Shown here: positions 8,107 through 14,530 of the stretch, in pieces
Layout of the letters: each line of letters opens with the position of its first letter
Numbering within the stretch: the stretch's first letter is position 1
From: a bacterium
Lineage (GTDB): Bacteria; Orphanbacterota; Orphanbacteria; Orphanbacterales; Orphanbacteraceae
Length of the DNA: 35,596 nt
Direction: 5' to 3'
NCBI GenBank assembly: GCA_025782575.1
Contig: JALGYY010000011.1
Span: forward strand, 1 to 35,596
Program-made: the position numbers and the translations under genes
Notes under the pieces: model-generated
What the model saw: the letters and a program-made list of their open reading frames with translations, nothing else
Database searches by the model: none
What the model was told of the DNA's origin: nothing

Positions 8107-8833
8107 TGCTGTCCCCCGCGTCAGAATTTGTGTTGTCATGATTCGGCATCGCTGCCATTTCCGTGGCGCTATCGAGCATGACATGAACCTGGGAGGCGAC
8201 CCGCCTTCCGAGCGCCTGTACACGATCGCCATCCATGATTCGAACGAGTATGGGGCCGTCGAACGGGGATTTCTCCACGATCTCGATCCGCGCGTTCAAT
8301 ACCAATCCGAGGCCACCCAGATAGCGAAGCATTTCCGTGTCATGATCGGCTACGCGGGAGATGCGTGCCGGTGTAGCGGCGGGCAGGTCGATCAGCCGTT
8401 TCTCATGGCGTACCGGCATGCGGCCGTCCTTCGTCGGGATCGGGTGACCATGCGGATCGACCACGGGATCGCCGAGCTGTCTGGCGATCCGGTCTTCCAG
8501 CTCCTCAGAAATGACATGCTCCAACTTCTCGGCCTGATCGTGCACCTCGTCCCAGCCGAATCCGAGCGTCTCGTGCAGGAAGAGCTCGACCAACCTGTGA
8601 TGGCGGAGGATTTCGAGCGCTTTCCCCAATCCCTCGTCGGTCAGTCTCGCGCCCCTGTGTTTCTTATAGTGAACGAGAGGCGCATCGGAGGCGGCCAGTT
8701 TCTGGAGCATGCTGGTTACCGAGGCGGGCGTGACGGCGAGCCGGGCCGCAACCGCCCCGGTCCCGATCATTTCCGACTCTCCCCCCATTTCATAGAGGGC
8801 CTTCAGATAGTCCTGGACGCTGTTTGAGAGCAA
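8099..8833 (-). CDS. DtxR/MntR-family metal-dependent repressor
   Basis: 244 aa, first gene of the operon. The N-terminal winged helix begins SNSVQDYLKALYEM. Ligand positions match DtxR numbering: H79, E83, H98, E105, H106, with E102 in place of the DtxR cysteine as in MntR; D8 is present as in MntR, but the MntR Glu11 is Lys. DPHGHPIP closes the dimerisation domain, and residues about 145-225 form the C-terminal SH3/FeoA-like domain. The start is TTG 8833, supported by AGAGGT eight bases upstream. A palindrome matching DtxR/IdeR boxes overlaps its own promoter, so it probably represses the whole operon when metal is plentiful. The ligand set does not decide between Mn and Fe; the feo context argues for iron. 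Confidence 0.9.
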   Translation of the reverse strand: MLSNSVQDYLKALYEMGGESEMIGTGAVAARLAVTPASVTSMLQKLAASDAPLVHYKKHRGARLTDEGLGKALEILRHHRLVELFLHETLGFGWDEVHDQAEKLEHVISEELEDRIARQLGDPVVDPHGHPIPTKDGRMPVRHEKRLIDLPAATPARISRVADHDTEMLRYLGGLGLVLNARIEIVEKSPFDGPILVRIMDGDRVQALGRRVASQVHVMLDSATEMAAMPNHDNTNSDAGDSNA

Positions 8834-8840
8834 TTGTCTG

Positions 8841-8847
8841 TACCTCT
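8841..8847 (-). promoter_or_regulatory. ribosome binding site fixing the TTG start of the DtxR gene
   Basis: AGAGGTA on the minus strand with AGAGGT eight bases before TTG 8833. The same AGAGGT-to-TTG arrangement is seen at the M43 protease gene (14518-14533). Confidence 0.6.
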
Positions 8848-8850
8848 GTT

Positions 8851-8866
8851 TTTAGCCTTGCCTAAA
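8851..8866. promoter_or_regulatory. DtxR/IdeR-type operator palindrome
   Basis: TTTAGCCTTGCCTAAA has perfect outer arms TTTAG / CTAAA. Read on the minus strand, TTAGGCAAGGCTAA resembles the known DtxR/IdeR box pattern TTAGGTTAGSCTAACCTAA. It touches the -10 hexamer of the metal-operon promoter and covers the expected transcription start, the usual arrangement for repression. Confidence 0.75.
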
Positions 8867-8894
8867 TCATAAATTAGATCTGTGAGAAAATCAA
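8866..8894 (-). promoter_or_regulatory. sigma70-type promoter of the metal operon
   Basis: Minus strand: -35 TTGATT (8889-8894), 17-bp spacer, -10 TATGAT (8866-8871). The predicted start falls inside the adjoining palindrome at 8851-8866, about 25 bases before the TTG start codon. Confidence 0.75.
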
Positions 8895-8925
8895 GAGGGA
8901 TCCTGCGGTCCTGGATTCGGTTCCA

Positions 8926-8934
8926 TGTTATATA
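8926..8934 (+). promoter_or_regulatory. extended -10 promoter for the 8985 gene
   Basis: TG-T-TATATA fits an extended -10 element about 50 bases before the ATG at 8985. No good -35 is seen 17 bp upstream. It lies close enough to the metal-operon operator that the two divergent units could share control. Confidence 0.35.
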
Positions 8935-8984
8935 GTGAAGGGGACGGCCCCGGTTTCATCCAATTGGGAAAGGAATCACAGATT

Positions 8985-9599
8985 ATGAGTAGATCAGGAT
9001 CGGCGTTTTGCGCTATAGCGGCATGTCTCATGCTGTTATTTATCACGCCGGCCGCCTGGGCGGGGGCCCGATTCGAGCTGGGGGGCGGCTATTTTCTCCC
9101 CTTTGATGAAGACCATCGTGAAGCGTTCGGGGCAGGTGGGGGGCTGCAGGTCGGGATTTCCGCTTCCCCCGTCGACTCGAGAGCGGAGATCTTTCTAGAC
9201 GTCGGGTACCTGCAATCAACAGGCCAGGATTTTCCCGAGGACCCTACGTTTGAATTGGACGACTCGAAATACCGGTTGATTCCCGTCGCGTTCGGCGTTC
9301 GTGCCGACCTTCTTCAAGCCAGGGAAACGCAGCCGCTGGCACTTCTCTTCGGCGTCTCATTCCACTCGATCTTCACCGAGTGGGATAGCCCCTTCGGCGA
9401 AAAGGAAAGCACTCCGGTAGCCGGCGTGGCGGTCGAGCTTCGGCCCGAGTTTGCGCTCTCTGATGTGTGGACGGTCTGGGTCAGCCAGCGCCTGACGCTG
9501 ATGGGAGATGCTTCCTACAGAATCCGAAACGGCGACATCGACTTCAGTATGAGCGCCCTCACCGCGGGTGTGGCGTTTCAATTCAAGGGGGATCGCTGA
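8985..9599 (+). CDS. small outer-membrane beta-barrel protein
   Basis: 204 aa from ATG 8985. A signal peptide ends TPAAWA at about residue 26. The mature protein has alternating amphipathic strands from the start (ARFELGGGYFLPF, SRAEIFLDVGYLQS, YRLIPVAFGVRADL, ALLFGVSFHSIF, GVAVELRPEFAL) and ends with a strand close to FQFKGDR, as in eight-stranded OmpW/OmpA-like barrels. The longer frame from 8925 would put non-signal residues ahead of the signal peptide, and AAAGGA lies upstream of 8985, so the shorter start is used. It precedes the DUF2330 gene by two bases and is probably co-transcribed with it and the activator gene. The function is unknown. Confidence 0.6.
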   Translation: MSRSGSAFCAIAACLMLLFITPAAWAGARFELGGGYFLPFDEDHREAFGAGGGLQVGISASPVDSRAEIFLDVGYLQSTGQDFPEDPTFELDDSKYRLIPVAFGVRADLLQARETQPLALLFGVSFHSIFTEWDSPFGEKESTPVAGVAVELRPEFALSDVWTVWVSQRLTLMGDASYRIRNGDIDFSMSALTAGVAFQFKGDR

Positions 9600-9601
9600 T
9601 C

Positions 9602-10657
9602 ATGATGCTTAAAACAGCGGCGCTTCGTGTTCTTCCCGCAATTCTGGTGCTCTTCCATGCCGGGCCCGCCTGGTCGACCTGTGCTCCCTTCCCCTGTCCG
9701 GATTGTTTTATTGAATCCCAGGGCCAGTTGAACTTCGTCATCATGGATCGCACTTCTGACCGCATCCAGATGATTCCCAACATGCGTTTCACCGGTGATG
9801 CTGCGGACTTTGCCGTGATTGTTCCGACATCCGGGCTTCCGGAGCTCTCTCCAGCTGACAGTCAGATCTGGACTGACGCCCGGAGTCTTACAGCACCCAT
9901 GAGAACGACCGGTAGCATGGATTGCGATAACGAGAGGTCCCTCACCCTTTCCCCTGGAGGAGGAGGCTTCGAGGGGGACGCTACCGACGACTCCGGGGTA
10001 ATCATTCATGGTGAGCATAGTGTGGGTGCGTTTATTGCGACCATTCTCTCTTCCGACAGCCCTTCCGCGCTCGTCGACTGGTTGAACGAAAACAATTACG
10101 CGATTACCGAAGATCAGGCGGTGCTCTTCGAACCTTACGTCGAAGCGGGCTGGTTCTTTACCGCCATGCGACTCGACACGAGCAAGGTGGGTAGCCAGAT
10201 TCCGCCCCAGGGATGGAATACCGATCTCGACCCCGTGGTCTTCGAATATGACGGCGAGGGATTCGAGCTGGCACTTCCCATAATCAGCATCAATCGGGCT
10301 CCGAACATGCCGGTGGTCTTCTATGTGGTCGACGATAACAGGGCCGCCCTTGACGGCTTCGTGACAACTTACGCAAACAGGATCACCCGAAGCGAGCTGG
10401 GCGCCATCGCTGTCAGCTTCCCCTCGCTCGCCGACCTTGTCGCACCGGGCCGGTTTCTAACCAAGCTCGAGAGAACCTTTACCCCTCAAAGTGCGATGAA
10501 CAAATCGATCCACTTGAAGAAATCCTCGACAGACAGCGAGTTCCGGCGCACAGGTGGATGGTGGGCCGGGAGCATCCCGCCCGAGCTGGCGCTGCTCGCT
10601 CTTCCGTTTCTCTATTTCAAGTTGCGGTACCGCAGGAGAACGGGTGTCTCGCTGTAA
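9602..10657 (+). CDS. secreted, C-terminally anchored DUF2330-like protein
   Basis: 351 aa from the tandem ATG at 9602/9605. A signal peptide ends PAWS. Next comes a Cys cluster CAPFPCPDC (residues 26-34), then a long mixed alpha/beta region with ADFAVIVPTSGLPELS, which fits the DUF2330 pattern of the form FAWVLPVP.. seen in proteins anchored by a C-terminal helix. Residues about 325-343 (IPPELALLALPFLYFK) are a membrane helix followed by KLRYRRR, a cytosolic positive stop. The upstream in-frame extension to 9467 lies within the previous gene and is not used. The gene starts two bases after the barrel gene's stop, and its end overlaps the activator gene by 14 bases. The role is unknown. Confidence 0.65.
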   Translation: MMLKTAALRVLPAILVLFHAGPAWSTCAPFPCPDCFIESQGQLNFVIMDRTSDRIQMIPNMRFTGDAADFAVIVPTSGLPELSPADSQIWTDARSLTAPMRTTGSMDCDNERSLTLSPGGGGFEGDATDDSGVIIHGEHSVGAFIATILSSDSPSALVDWLNENNYAITEDQAVLFEPYVEAGWFFTAMRLDTSKVGSQIPPQGWNTDLDPVVFEYDGEGFELALPIISINRAPNMPVVFYVVDDNRAALDGFVTTYANRITRSELGAIAVSFPSLADLVAPGRFLTKLERTFTPQSAMNKSIHLKKSSTDSEFRRTGGWWAGSIPPELALLALPFLYFKLRYRRRTGVSL

Positions 10658-12476
10658 GCTCACGATTCAGGATGAAGAGCAGCGCCGGGTCGTGCTCCTC
10701 AATCAATGGGTCGTTGAAATCGGCCGTGTTGTTCCGTGTGACCTGATTCTCTCCGCTTCCGGTGTGGATGACCATCACTGCCGATTGCTCCGTACCCATG
10801 CCGGTTATGTTCTCCAGGATCTGGGCGGCGACAGCGGCACCAAAGTGAACGGGGAACGTGTCAGGCTCCACACGCTCGTCACCGGCGATGAAATCAGCAT
10901 CGGCAGCGCCACGATTCAGTACGACTCCGCGATCGATGACCACCGCGCTCTCGCCGTTACCGATGAACAGAACCCTTCTCTTACCTATCAGCTCGACTTC
11001 GTCGGTCAGTCATCGGTCGTGGAGAGCGTGTTTACTCCTGCTGATCAGGAAGAGGGGGGGCGGAGCGCCGGCCTCAAAATCGATCTCCTCTACAACTGGA
11101 TTCGAAGATGCTCGGAGCTCGGGGAGGAAGATGAACTGCTCGATATGTCGGCCCGCATTCTCTGCGAGCTTCCGTCAGTACATCGGGCGGAAGTCCTGTT
11201 CTACAACGAGAAGACCGGAACGGTTCAGTGCGAAGCGAGCGTGACACCGGCAGGATCCGAACCCCGTCCGGCGGCGGACGTCCCTTCGGAGATCGTGCGC
11301 CGGGTGCTGCAGAAAGGGGAGGCCGTCCTTTCAGATCATCAGATCAGCGCACCCATGCGGAATAACACCGCCGTTTTTGCGATGATCAGCGTCGAGTCGG
11401 CGGGGGGGAGCCGGCCATTCAACAAAGAGGACCTTCAGTTCCTGGTTTCATTCGCGAGGCTTCTGGAGCGGGAGATCGAACGCCAGCGAAACCATCGCCG
11501 GGTGATGGATGAAAACCGCCTCCTCCGTGAAACGGTAAGCGGAGAGCTTTCGGTCATCGGTGAATCGCCGCCGATGAAAATACTGTTCGACCAGATCGAG
11601 AGAGCCGCCTCGTCGAACACGACGATCCTGATCCAAGGGGAGAGCGGGACCGGCAAGGAACTGGTAGCACGCGCGCTCCATCGACTCAGTCCTCGGAAGA
11701 GCGAGGCGTTCATCAGCGTGAACTGCGCCGTTCTTCAGGAAGATCTTCTGGCGAGCGATCTCTTCGGTCATTTGAAAGGCGCTTTTACAGGGGCGACGGC
11801 GGACAGGGCGGGCAAGTTCGAGATGGCCGACGGCGGCACACTCTTCTTCGATGAAATCGGCGAGCTCCCCATGCCGTTGCAGGCGAAACTGTTGCGCGCC
11901 CTGCAAGAGGGGGAGATCGAGAGAGTAGGGGGCGGAGAAGCTCACATCGTGGATGTCCGCGTGATCGCGGCCACCAATCGAAAACTGGAGGATGATGTAC
12001 GGACCGGCACGTTTCGTAAGGACCTCTACTTCCGGCTGCAGGTAGTGGAGCTGGTCGTACCACCTCTTCGTGAGCGGGAGGGAGATGTCTCCCGGTTGCT
12101 TGACTACTTTCTGGAACTGTTCGCGCGACAGGAGGGGCGGGCCAGGCTCCGGTTGACCGCCGAAATCCGGGAGGCTCTCGAAGGATATGAATGGCCTGGC
12201 AATGTCCGGGAGCTTCGGAATCTCGTGGAACGGTGGGTGGTGATGAATCGGGAAGGTCGCGTGATGGGGGACGATCTCCCGGGCGCCATCCGCGATTCGA
12301 TTGCAACTATAGGAAAACCCGGCAGTTCAGTCCTCTCGCTGAAGGAGGTGGAAGAGGCTCATATTCGAGCAGTCCTGAAAATATCTAAGGGCAACAAAAG
12401 CAAGGCCTCCCGGCTTCTCGGCATCGATCGGTCCACGCTCTACGATAGGATCGACCGTTACAATATCGACGTCTGA
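10644..12476 (+). CDS. FHA-GAF-sigma54 enhancer-binding activator
   Basis: 610 aa from GTG 10644, which has AGGAG at 10633-10637. Residues 20-93 are an FHA domain (IGR, then VDDHH, then KVNGERV), which binds phosphothreonine. Residues 145-290 are GAF-like. Residues 305-545 are the AAA+ domain with Walker A GESGTGKE (332-339), GAFTGA (379-384) for sigma54 contact, Walker B GGTLFFDE (397-404) and the WPGNVREL sensor II motif. Residues 575-608 are a Fis-type helix-turn-helix (GNKSKASRLLGIDRSTLYDRI). It hydrolyses ATP to open sigma54-RNA polymerase complexes. The FHA domain in place of a receiver suggests control by Ser/Thr phosphorylation; a Ser/Thr kinase is encoded at 25307. Palindromes just downstream may be its own sites. 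The longer frame from 10554 is rejected because it overlaps the previous gene. Confidence 0.92.
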   Translation: MSRCKLTIQDEEQRRVVLLNQWVVEIGRVVPCDLILSASGVDDHHCRLLRTHAGYVLQDLGGDSGTKVNGERVRLHTLVTGDEISIGSATIQYDSAIDDHRALAVTDEQNPSLTYQLDFVGQSSVVESVFTPADQEEGGRSAGLKIDLLYNWIRRCSELGEEDELLDMSARILCELPSVHRAEVLFYNEKTGTVQCEASVTPAGSEPRPAADVPSEIVRRVLQKGEAVLSDHQISAPMRNNTAVFAMISVESAGGSRPFNKEDLQFLVSFARLLEREIERQRNHRRVMDENRLLRETVSGELSVIGESPPMKILFDQIERAASSNTTILIQGESGTGKELVARALHRLSPRKSEAFISVNCAVLQEDLLASDLFGHLKGAFTGATADRAGKFEMADGGTLFFDEIGELPMPLQAKLLRALQEGEIERVGGGEAHIVDVRVIAATNRKLEDDVRTGTFRKDLYFRLQVVELVVPPLREREGDVSRLLDYFLELFARQEGRARLRLTAEIREALEGYEWPGNVRELRNLVERWVVMNREGRVMGDDLPGAIRDSIATIGKPGSSVLSLKEVEEAHIRAVLKISKGNKSKASRLLGIDRSTLYDRIDRYNIDV

Positions 12477-12508
12477 TCCGGTCGGGGAAGCTCCGCCCAC
12501 GCCACTAT

Positions 12509-12527
12509 ATGTAGCAAATTCCTACAT
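12509..12527. promoter_or_regulatory. candidate upstream activator site 1
   Basis: ATGTAG-N7-CTACAT is a perfect 6+6 dyad. The centre includes AAATTCCTACA, which recurs inverted at 12602-12612. Its spacing to the -24/-12-like element (about 240 bp) fits an enhancer site for the adjacent activator. Confidence 0.45.
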
Positions 12528-12601
12528 TGTTTCTATCTCGTTGATAAATAACATGGTTAAATCGCCTTTTCCTCTCTATTTCGGTCAGTTTTCAAGCAAA
12601 G

Positions 12602-12618
12602 TGTAGGAATTTCAAACA
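12602..12618. promoter_or_regulatory. candidate upstream activator site 2
   Basis: TGTAGGAATTTCAAACA aligns with the reverse complement of site 1 through TGTAGGAATTT (11 identical bases) and keeps the distal ACA, so it is a degenerate second copy. Confidence 0.4.
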
Positions 12619-12760
12619 GTTTCGCCCTGCCTAGGATCGGCTGGTGGCGATCAGCGGGGAATGATTGTATGCAGGCCCCGTTTTTCTTCCTGTCCTAACT
12701 CCTTCTCCGTCAACAGATAACTCTTGGCCGGCGCCTGATCCGGACGGCTCCCGGTCGGCC

Positions 12761-12776
12761 CGGCACCATCCTTGAT
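12761..12776 (+). promoter_or_regulatory. -24/-12-like (sigma54) element
   Basis: CGGCACCATCCTTGAT matches TGGCAC-N5-TTGCW in spacing: GG at -24 and TTG at -12, with A where the second strong base is usually C. It lies 54 bases ahead of the first peptide gene's ATG. Confidence 0.4.
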
Positions 12777-12830
12777 ATGCCAAAGCACCAGACGGGATTT
12801 CAACAGTTCACGAAAGGAAGGAGAAGTCAG

Positions 12831-13091
12831 ATGAAACGCCTCACCGCCAGCATTCTGTTCGCATTGCTTCTTCTCACACCGGCAACCCAGTCGTGGGGTG
12901 CAGGCGAAGATGACGCTCGTCCGGTACCACGAATCGCCGTGCAGGAAACCCAGGGGCATGGCGGTCAGGATGGCGATGGGGATATCACTGAGGCGGTGGG
13001 TGTGTTGAGCAGCCAGGCGGCTTGGGGTGACGATCCCAACAATTGTAGCGGGTTCCTTTGCTTCCCCCGCTACATCCTGGCTCTCTTCTAG
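12831..13091 (+). CDS. small secreted peptide 1
   Basis: 86 aa from ATG 12831 with AAGGAG 8 bases upstream. MKRLTASILFALLLLTPATQ is a signal peptide, probably cut after WGA near residue 24. The mature ~62-residue part is Gly/Asp-rich (HGGQDGDGD), has two cysteines (CSGFLC) and ends in hydrophobic YILALF. I do not recognise a family. The 28 bases 12818-12845, covering the ribosome binding site and the first codons, are identical to those of the next gene (13146-13173), although the rest of the proteins is unrelated by eye. A 9-bp inverted repeat sits in the last codons. Both lie directly downstream of the sigma54 activator gene and its putative sites, so the pair may be its targets. Confidence 0.6.
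   Translation: MKRLTASILFALLLLTPATQSWGAGEDDARPVPRIAVQETQGHGGQDGDGDITEAVGVLSSQAAWGDDPNNCSGFLCFPRYILALF
13044..13074 (+). promoter_or_regulatory. hairpin in the 3' end of peptide gene 1
   Basis: TGTAGCGGG (13044-13052) and CCCGCTACA (13066-13074) are perfect 9-bp arms with a 13-base loop. The structure overlaps the last codons and could protect or attenuate the transcript between the two peptide genes; there is no T run. Confidence 0.5.
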
Positions 13092-13158
13092 GAGGGGGTC
13101 GATGACCGGGCGCCGAAGCGGAATCAGTTATCCGGAATGATCGGAAAGGAGAAGTCAG

Positions 13159-13395
13159 ATGAAACGCCTCACCATCGCACTCGCACTGATGATCGCCCTC
13201 ACAGGAACCGCCTTCGCTGAGATCGAAAACCCGGCGAGCCCCTACAATCGTGAGACCGGAATGCACGGCCCAGCCAGTGACTACAGTACCCTCGAACTGT
13301 ACCCAGCCGCACCGGTCGCGGAAAGAGAGATCGACTCCAAGCTCCCCACGATCTCGAGTGCCTTTTTCGCAAAGGCCTGGATGCTGGTCTGGTAG
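13159..13395 (+). CDS. small secreted peptide 2
   Basis: 78 aa from ATG 13159. MKRLTIALALMIALTGTAFA is a clean signal peptide (cleavage after AFA). The mature 58 residues are Pro/Ser/Tyr-rich (NPASPYNRETG, LELYPAAPVAER) without cysteine and end in aromatic AKAWMLVW. No family is recognised. The leader region is duplicated from peptide gene 1, and the gap from that gene's stop is 67 bases, so they may form one transcript. Both C-termini are hydrophobic and aromatic, which might be an export or membrane-insertion feature. Shadow frames on both strands here are longer but have no signal peptide or ribosome binding site. Confidence 0.6.
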   Translation: MKRLTIALALMIALTGTAFAEIENPASPYNRETGMHGPASDYSTLELYPAAPVAEREIDSKLPTISSAFFAKAWMLVW

Positions 13396-13559
13396 CAAAA
13401 GGCGCCCCGGAACTAAATGGGCCGGCCGAACGAGCCAGCGAGGGTCGAACAGGTGGGGGGCGCGAATCTCGAGAGAAACGCATACGGTGGCGACGACGGA
13501 AAGTCGTTGTCGCAGCCCGTTATTCGAGGCCGCAGCAAAATGCTGGTGAGAAATCCGGA

Positions 13560-14069
13560 CTAAACGTCTTTCGCCTCGTAGAACCGCCTCCCCGCACCTT
13601 CTTTTCCTCGCTGGCTGACGAAATCATAGACCGGGACGCCGTGACCGCAACTTGTCTGGGTTCGCTCCACATTTATGACGACGATCTGCCGCAGACGCCC
13701 TCCTTTTTCCGCTTCTTCGAGATCCATCCGATCCTTGATCGGTGAGTCTTCGATCGATTCAATTCGCGCCCGGCCATAGAGGCGTACGATGGCCGAGTCA
13801 TTCGGGCCCATGGACATCACCATGATAGTGCAGGGGCCATCTTCCCCGGAGTGACGGGAGGTTTCGTTCCCGCTCCCCGGATAGTCGACGTAGGCGACTG
13901 TTTTGTCGTCGATAATATGGAGAGGGACGCCCCCTTTGGGGGATAGATTGACAGGCCCTTCGCCCGATGGCCCGTCGGAGAGAGAGGGGGCGACACTGGA
14001 TATGAAAAAGACCTGCGATTCCAGGATCAGCTCTTTCTGGGCCGGCGTGATTCGCTCATACATCGGCAT
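13560..14069 (-). CDS. pyridoxamine 5'-phosphate oxidase-family (PPOX) flavin protein
   Basis: 169 aa, cytosolic split-barrel fold. Diagnostic stretches are the N-terminal LILESQVFFISSVAP, then GEGPVNLSPKGG, TVAYVDYPGSGNETSRHS and SAIVRLYGRARI. VNLSPKG and DYxGSGNET are characteristic of a PPOX subfamily that binds FMN (or F420) and acts as an oxidoreductase of unknown substrate rather than in pyridoxal synthesis. CGHGVPVYDF near the C-terminus is also typical. The start is ATG 14069 with AGGAGG seven bases upstream. The gene stands alone on the minus strand, convergent with peptide gene 2 and divergent from the M43 protease gene. A strong hairpin at 14088-14120 lies right ahead of the ribosome binding site. 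Confidence 0.85.
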   Translation of the reverse strand: MPMYERITPAQKELILESQVFFISSVAPSLSDGPSGEGPVNLSPKGGVPLHIIDDKTVAYVDYPGSGNETSRHSGEDGPCTIMVMSMGPNDSAIVRLYGRARIESIEDSPIKDRMDLEEAEKGGRLRQIVVINVERTQTSCGHGVPVYDFVSQRGKEGAGRRFYEAKDV

Positions 14070-14087
14070 GACGGATCCTCCTCTGGA

Positions 14088-14120
14088 AAACGGCTCCGCC
14101 CGCTAGGGGCGAAGCCGTTT
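14088..14120. promoter_or_regulatory. strong hairpin upstream of the PPOX gene
   Basis: AAACGGCTCCGCCC (14088-14101) pairs with GGGCGAAGCCGTTT (14107-14120) with one mismatch. It has A/T runs at both ends like a bidirectional terminator, yet sits in a divergent intergenic region, just before the PPOX ribosome binding site in the minus direction. Confidence 0.55.
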
Positions 14121-14530
14121 AAGGTCAGTATCGGTGGCGTTGGGTTCCCCGTCTCGGGGTCTCCCGTTCAATGCCACGATCATGGAAGGCACCCTTACGG
14201 GGACGCCACCTCCACTAAGCCACAACTATCTGATTTCAACGGACCACACCTCCTCTCGGGGCGTACGTCGATCGGCGAGACCCACCTCGCCCGGCACCCT
14301 TCTCCGCCCTGGGCCAGGGTGCCGCCGCAGAATTCACCGCGGACGATACACTTCGAAAGTAATCACGCCAAATGGACTTGTAAAGAGAAAATATGGCGAA
14401 TTGATTGTGGCGTCCGAAGCCCCGGTCAGAGACGGAATGTGGTATAATCAAAGTACTTCGCTCGCCCATGATGTCGGCTGTACTCCCCGAGCGAAGCGGT
14501 CGAATCCCATCAGCACTAGAGGTCTGTCAA
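14121..14530. other. divergent intergenic region with two further hairpins and a promoter
   Basis: No gene is supported. 14134-14177 folds as GTGGCGTTG / CAATGCCAC outside CCCCG / CGGGG. 14292-14324 is CGGCACCCT / AGGGTGCCG. On the minus strand a possible TTGGCG-N17-TATCGT promoter lies upstream of all hairpins (around 14345-14375). On the plus strand an extended -10 is at 14440-14448. The hairpins could form a structured leader for the PPOX mRNA or a small RNA. Confidence 0.4.
14440..14448 (+). promoter_or_regulatory. extended -10 promoter of the M43 protease gene
   Basis: TGGTATAAT is a consensus extended -10 (TG-N-TATAAT), about 80 bases before the TTG start at 14531. No good -35 is present, which is usual for extended -10 promoters. 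Confidence 0.6.

Larger units (their letters stand above)
12477..12830. other. regulatory region between the activator and the small peptide genes
   Basis: 354 bases with no supported gene. It is locally AT-rich around 12500-12620 and holds two related palindrome-like sites (12509-12527, 12602-12618), then a -24/-12-like element at 12761-12776. The layout is that of a sigma54-dependent control region. Confidence 0.5.

Noticed and set aside
8107-8232. Longer start for the DtxR-FeoA fusion
   Set aside because: It would overlap the upstream DtxR gene by more than 130 bases and adds residues with no family resemblance; ATG 8106 gives a standard 8-base overlap and starts just before the membrane helix.
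10554-10643. Longer start for the sigma54 activator
   Set aside because: The extension is the shadow of the previous gene's C-terminal region; GTG 10644 has AGGAG and starts directly ahead of the FHA domain.
13440-13560. Cobalamin-riboswitch-like bases (GGTGAGAAATCCGG) downstream of peptide gene 2
   Set aside because: The other conserved riboswitch segments are not in order, and the region sits at the 3' ends of convergent genes rather than ahead of one. Judged coincidental.
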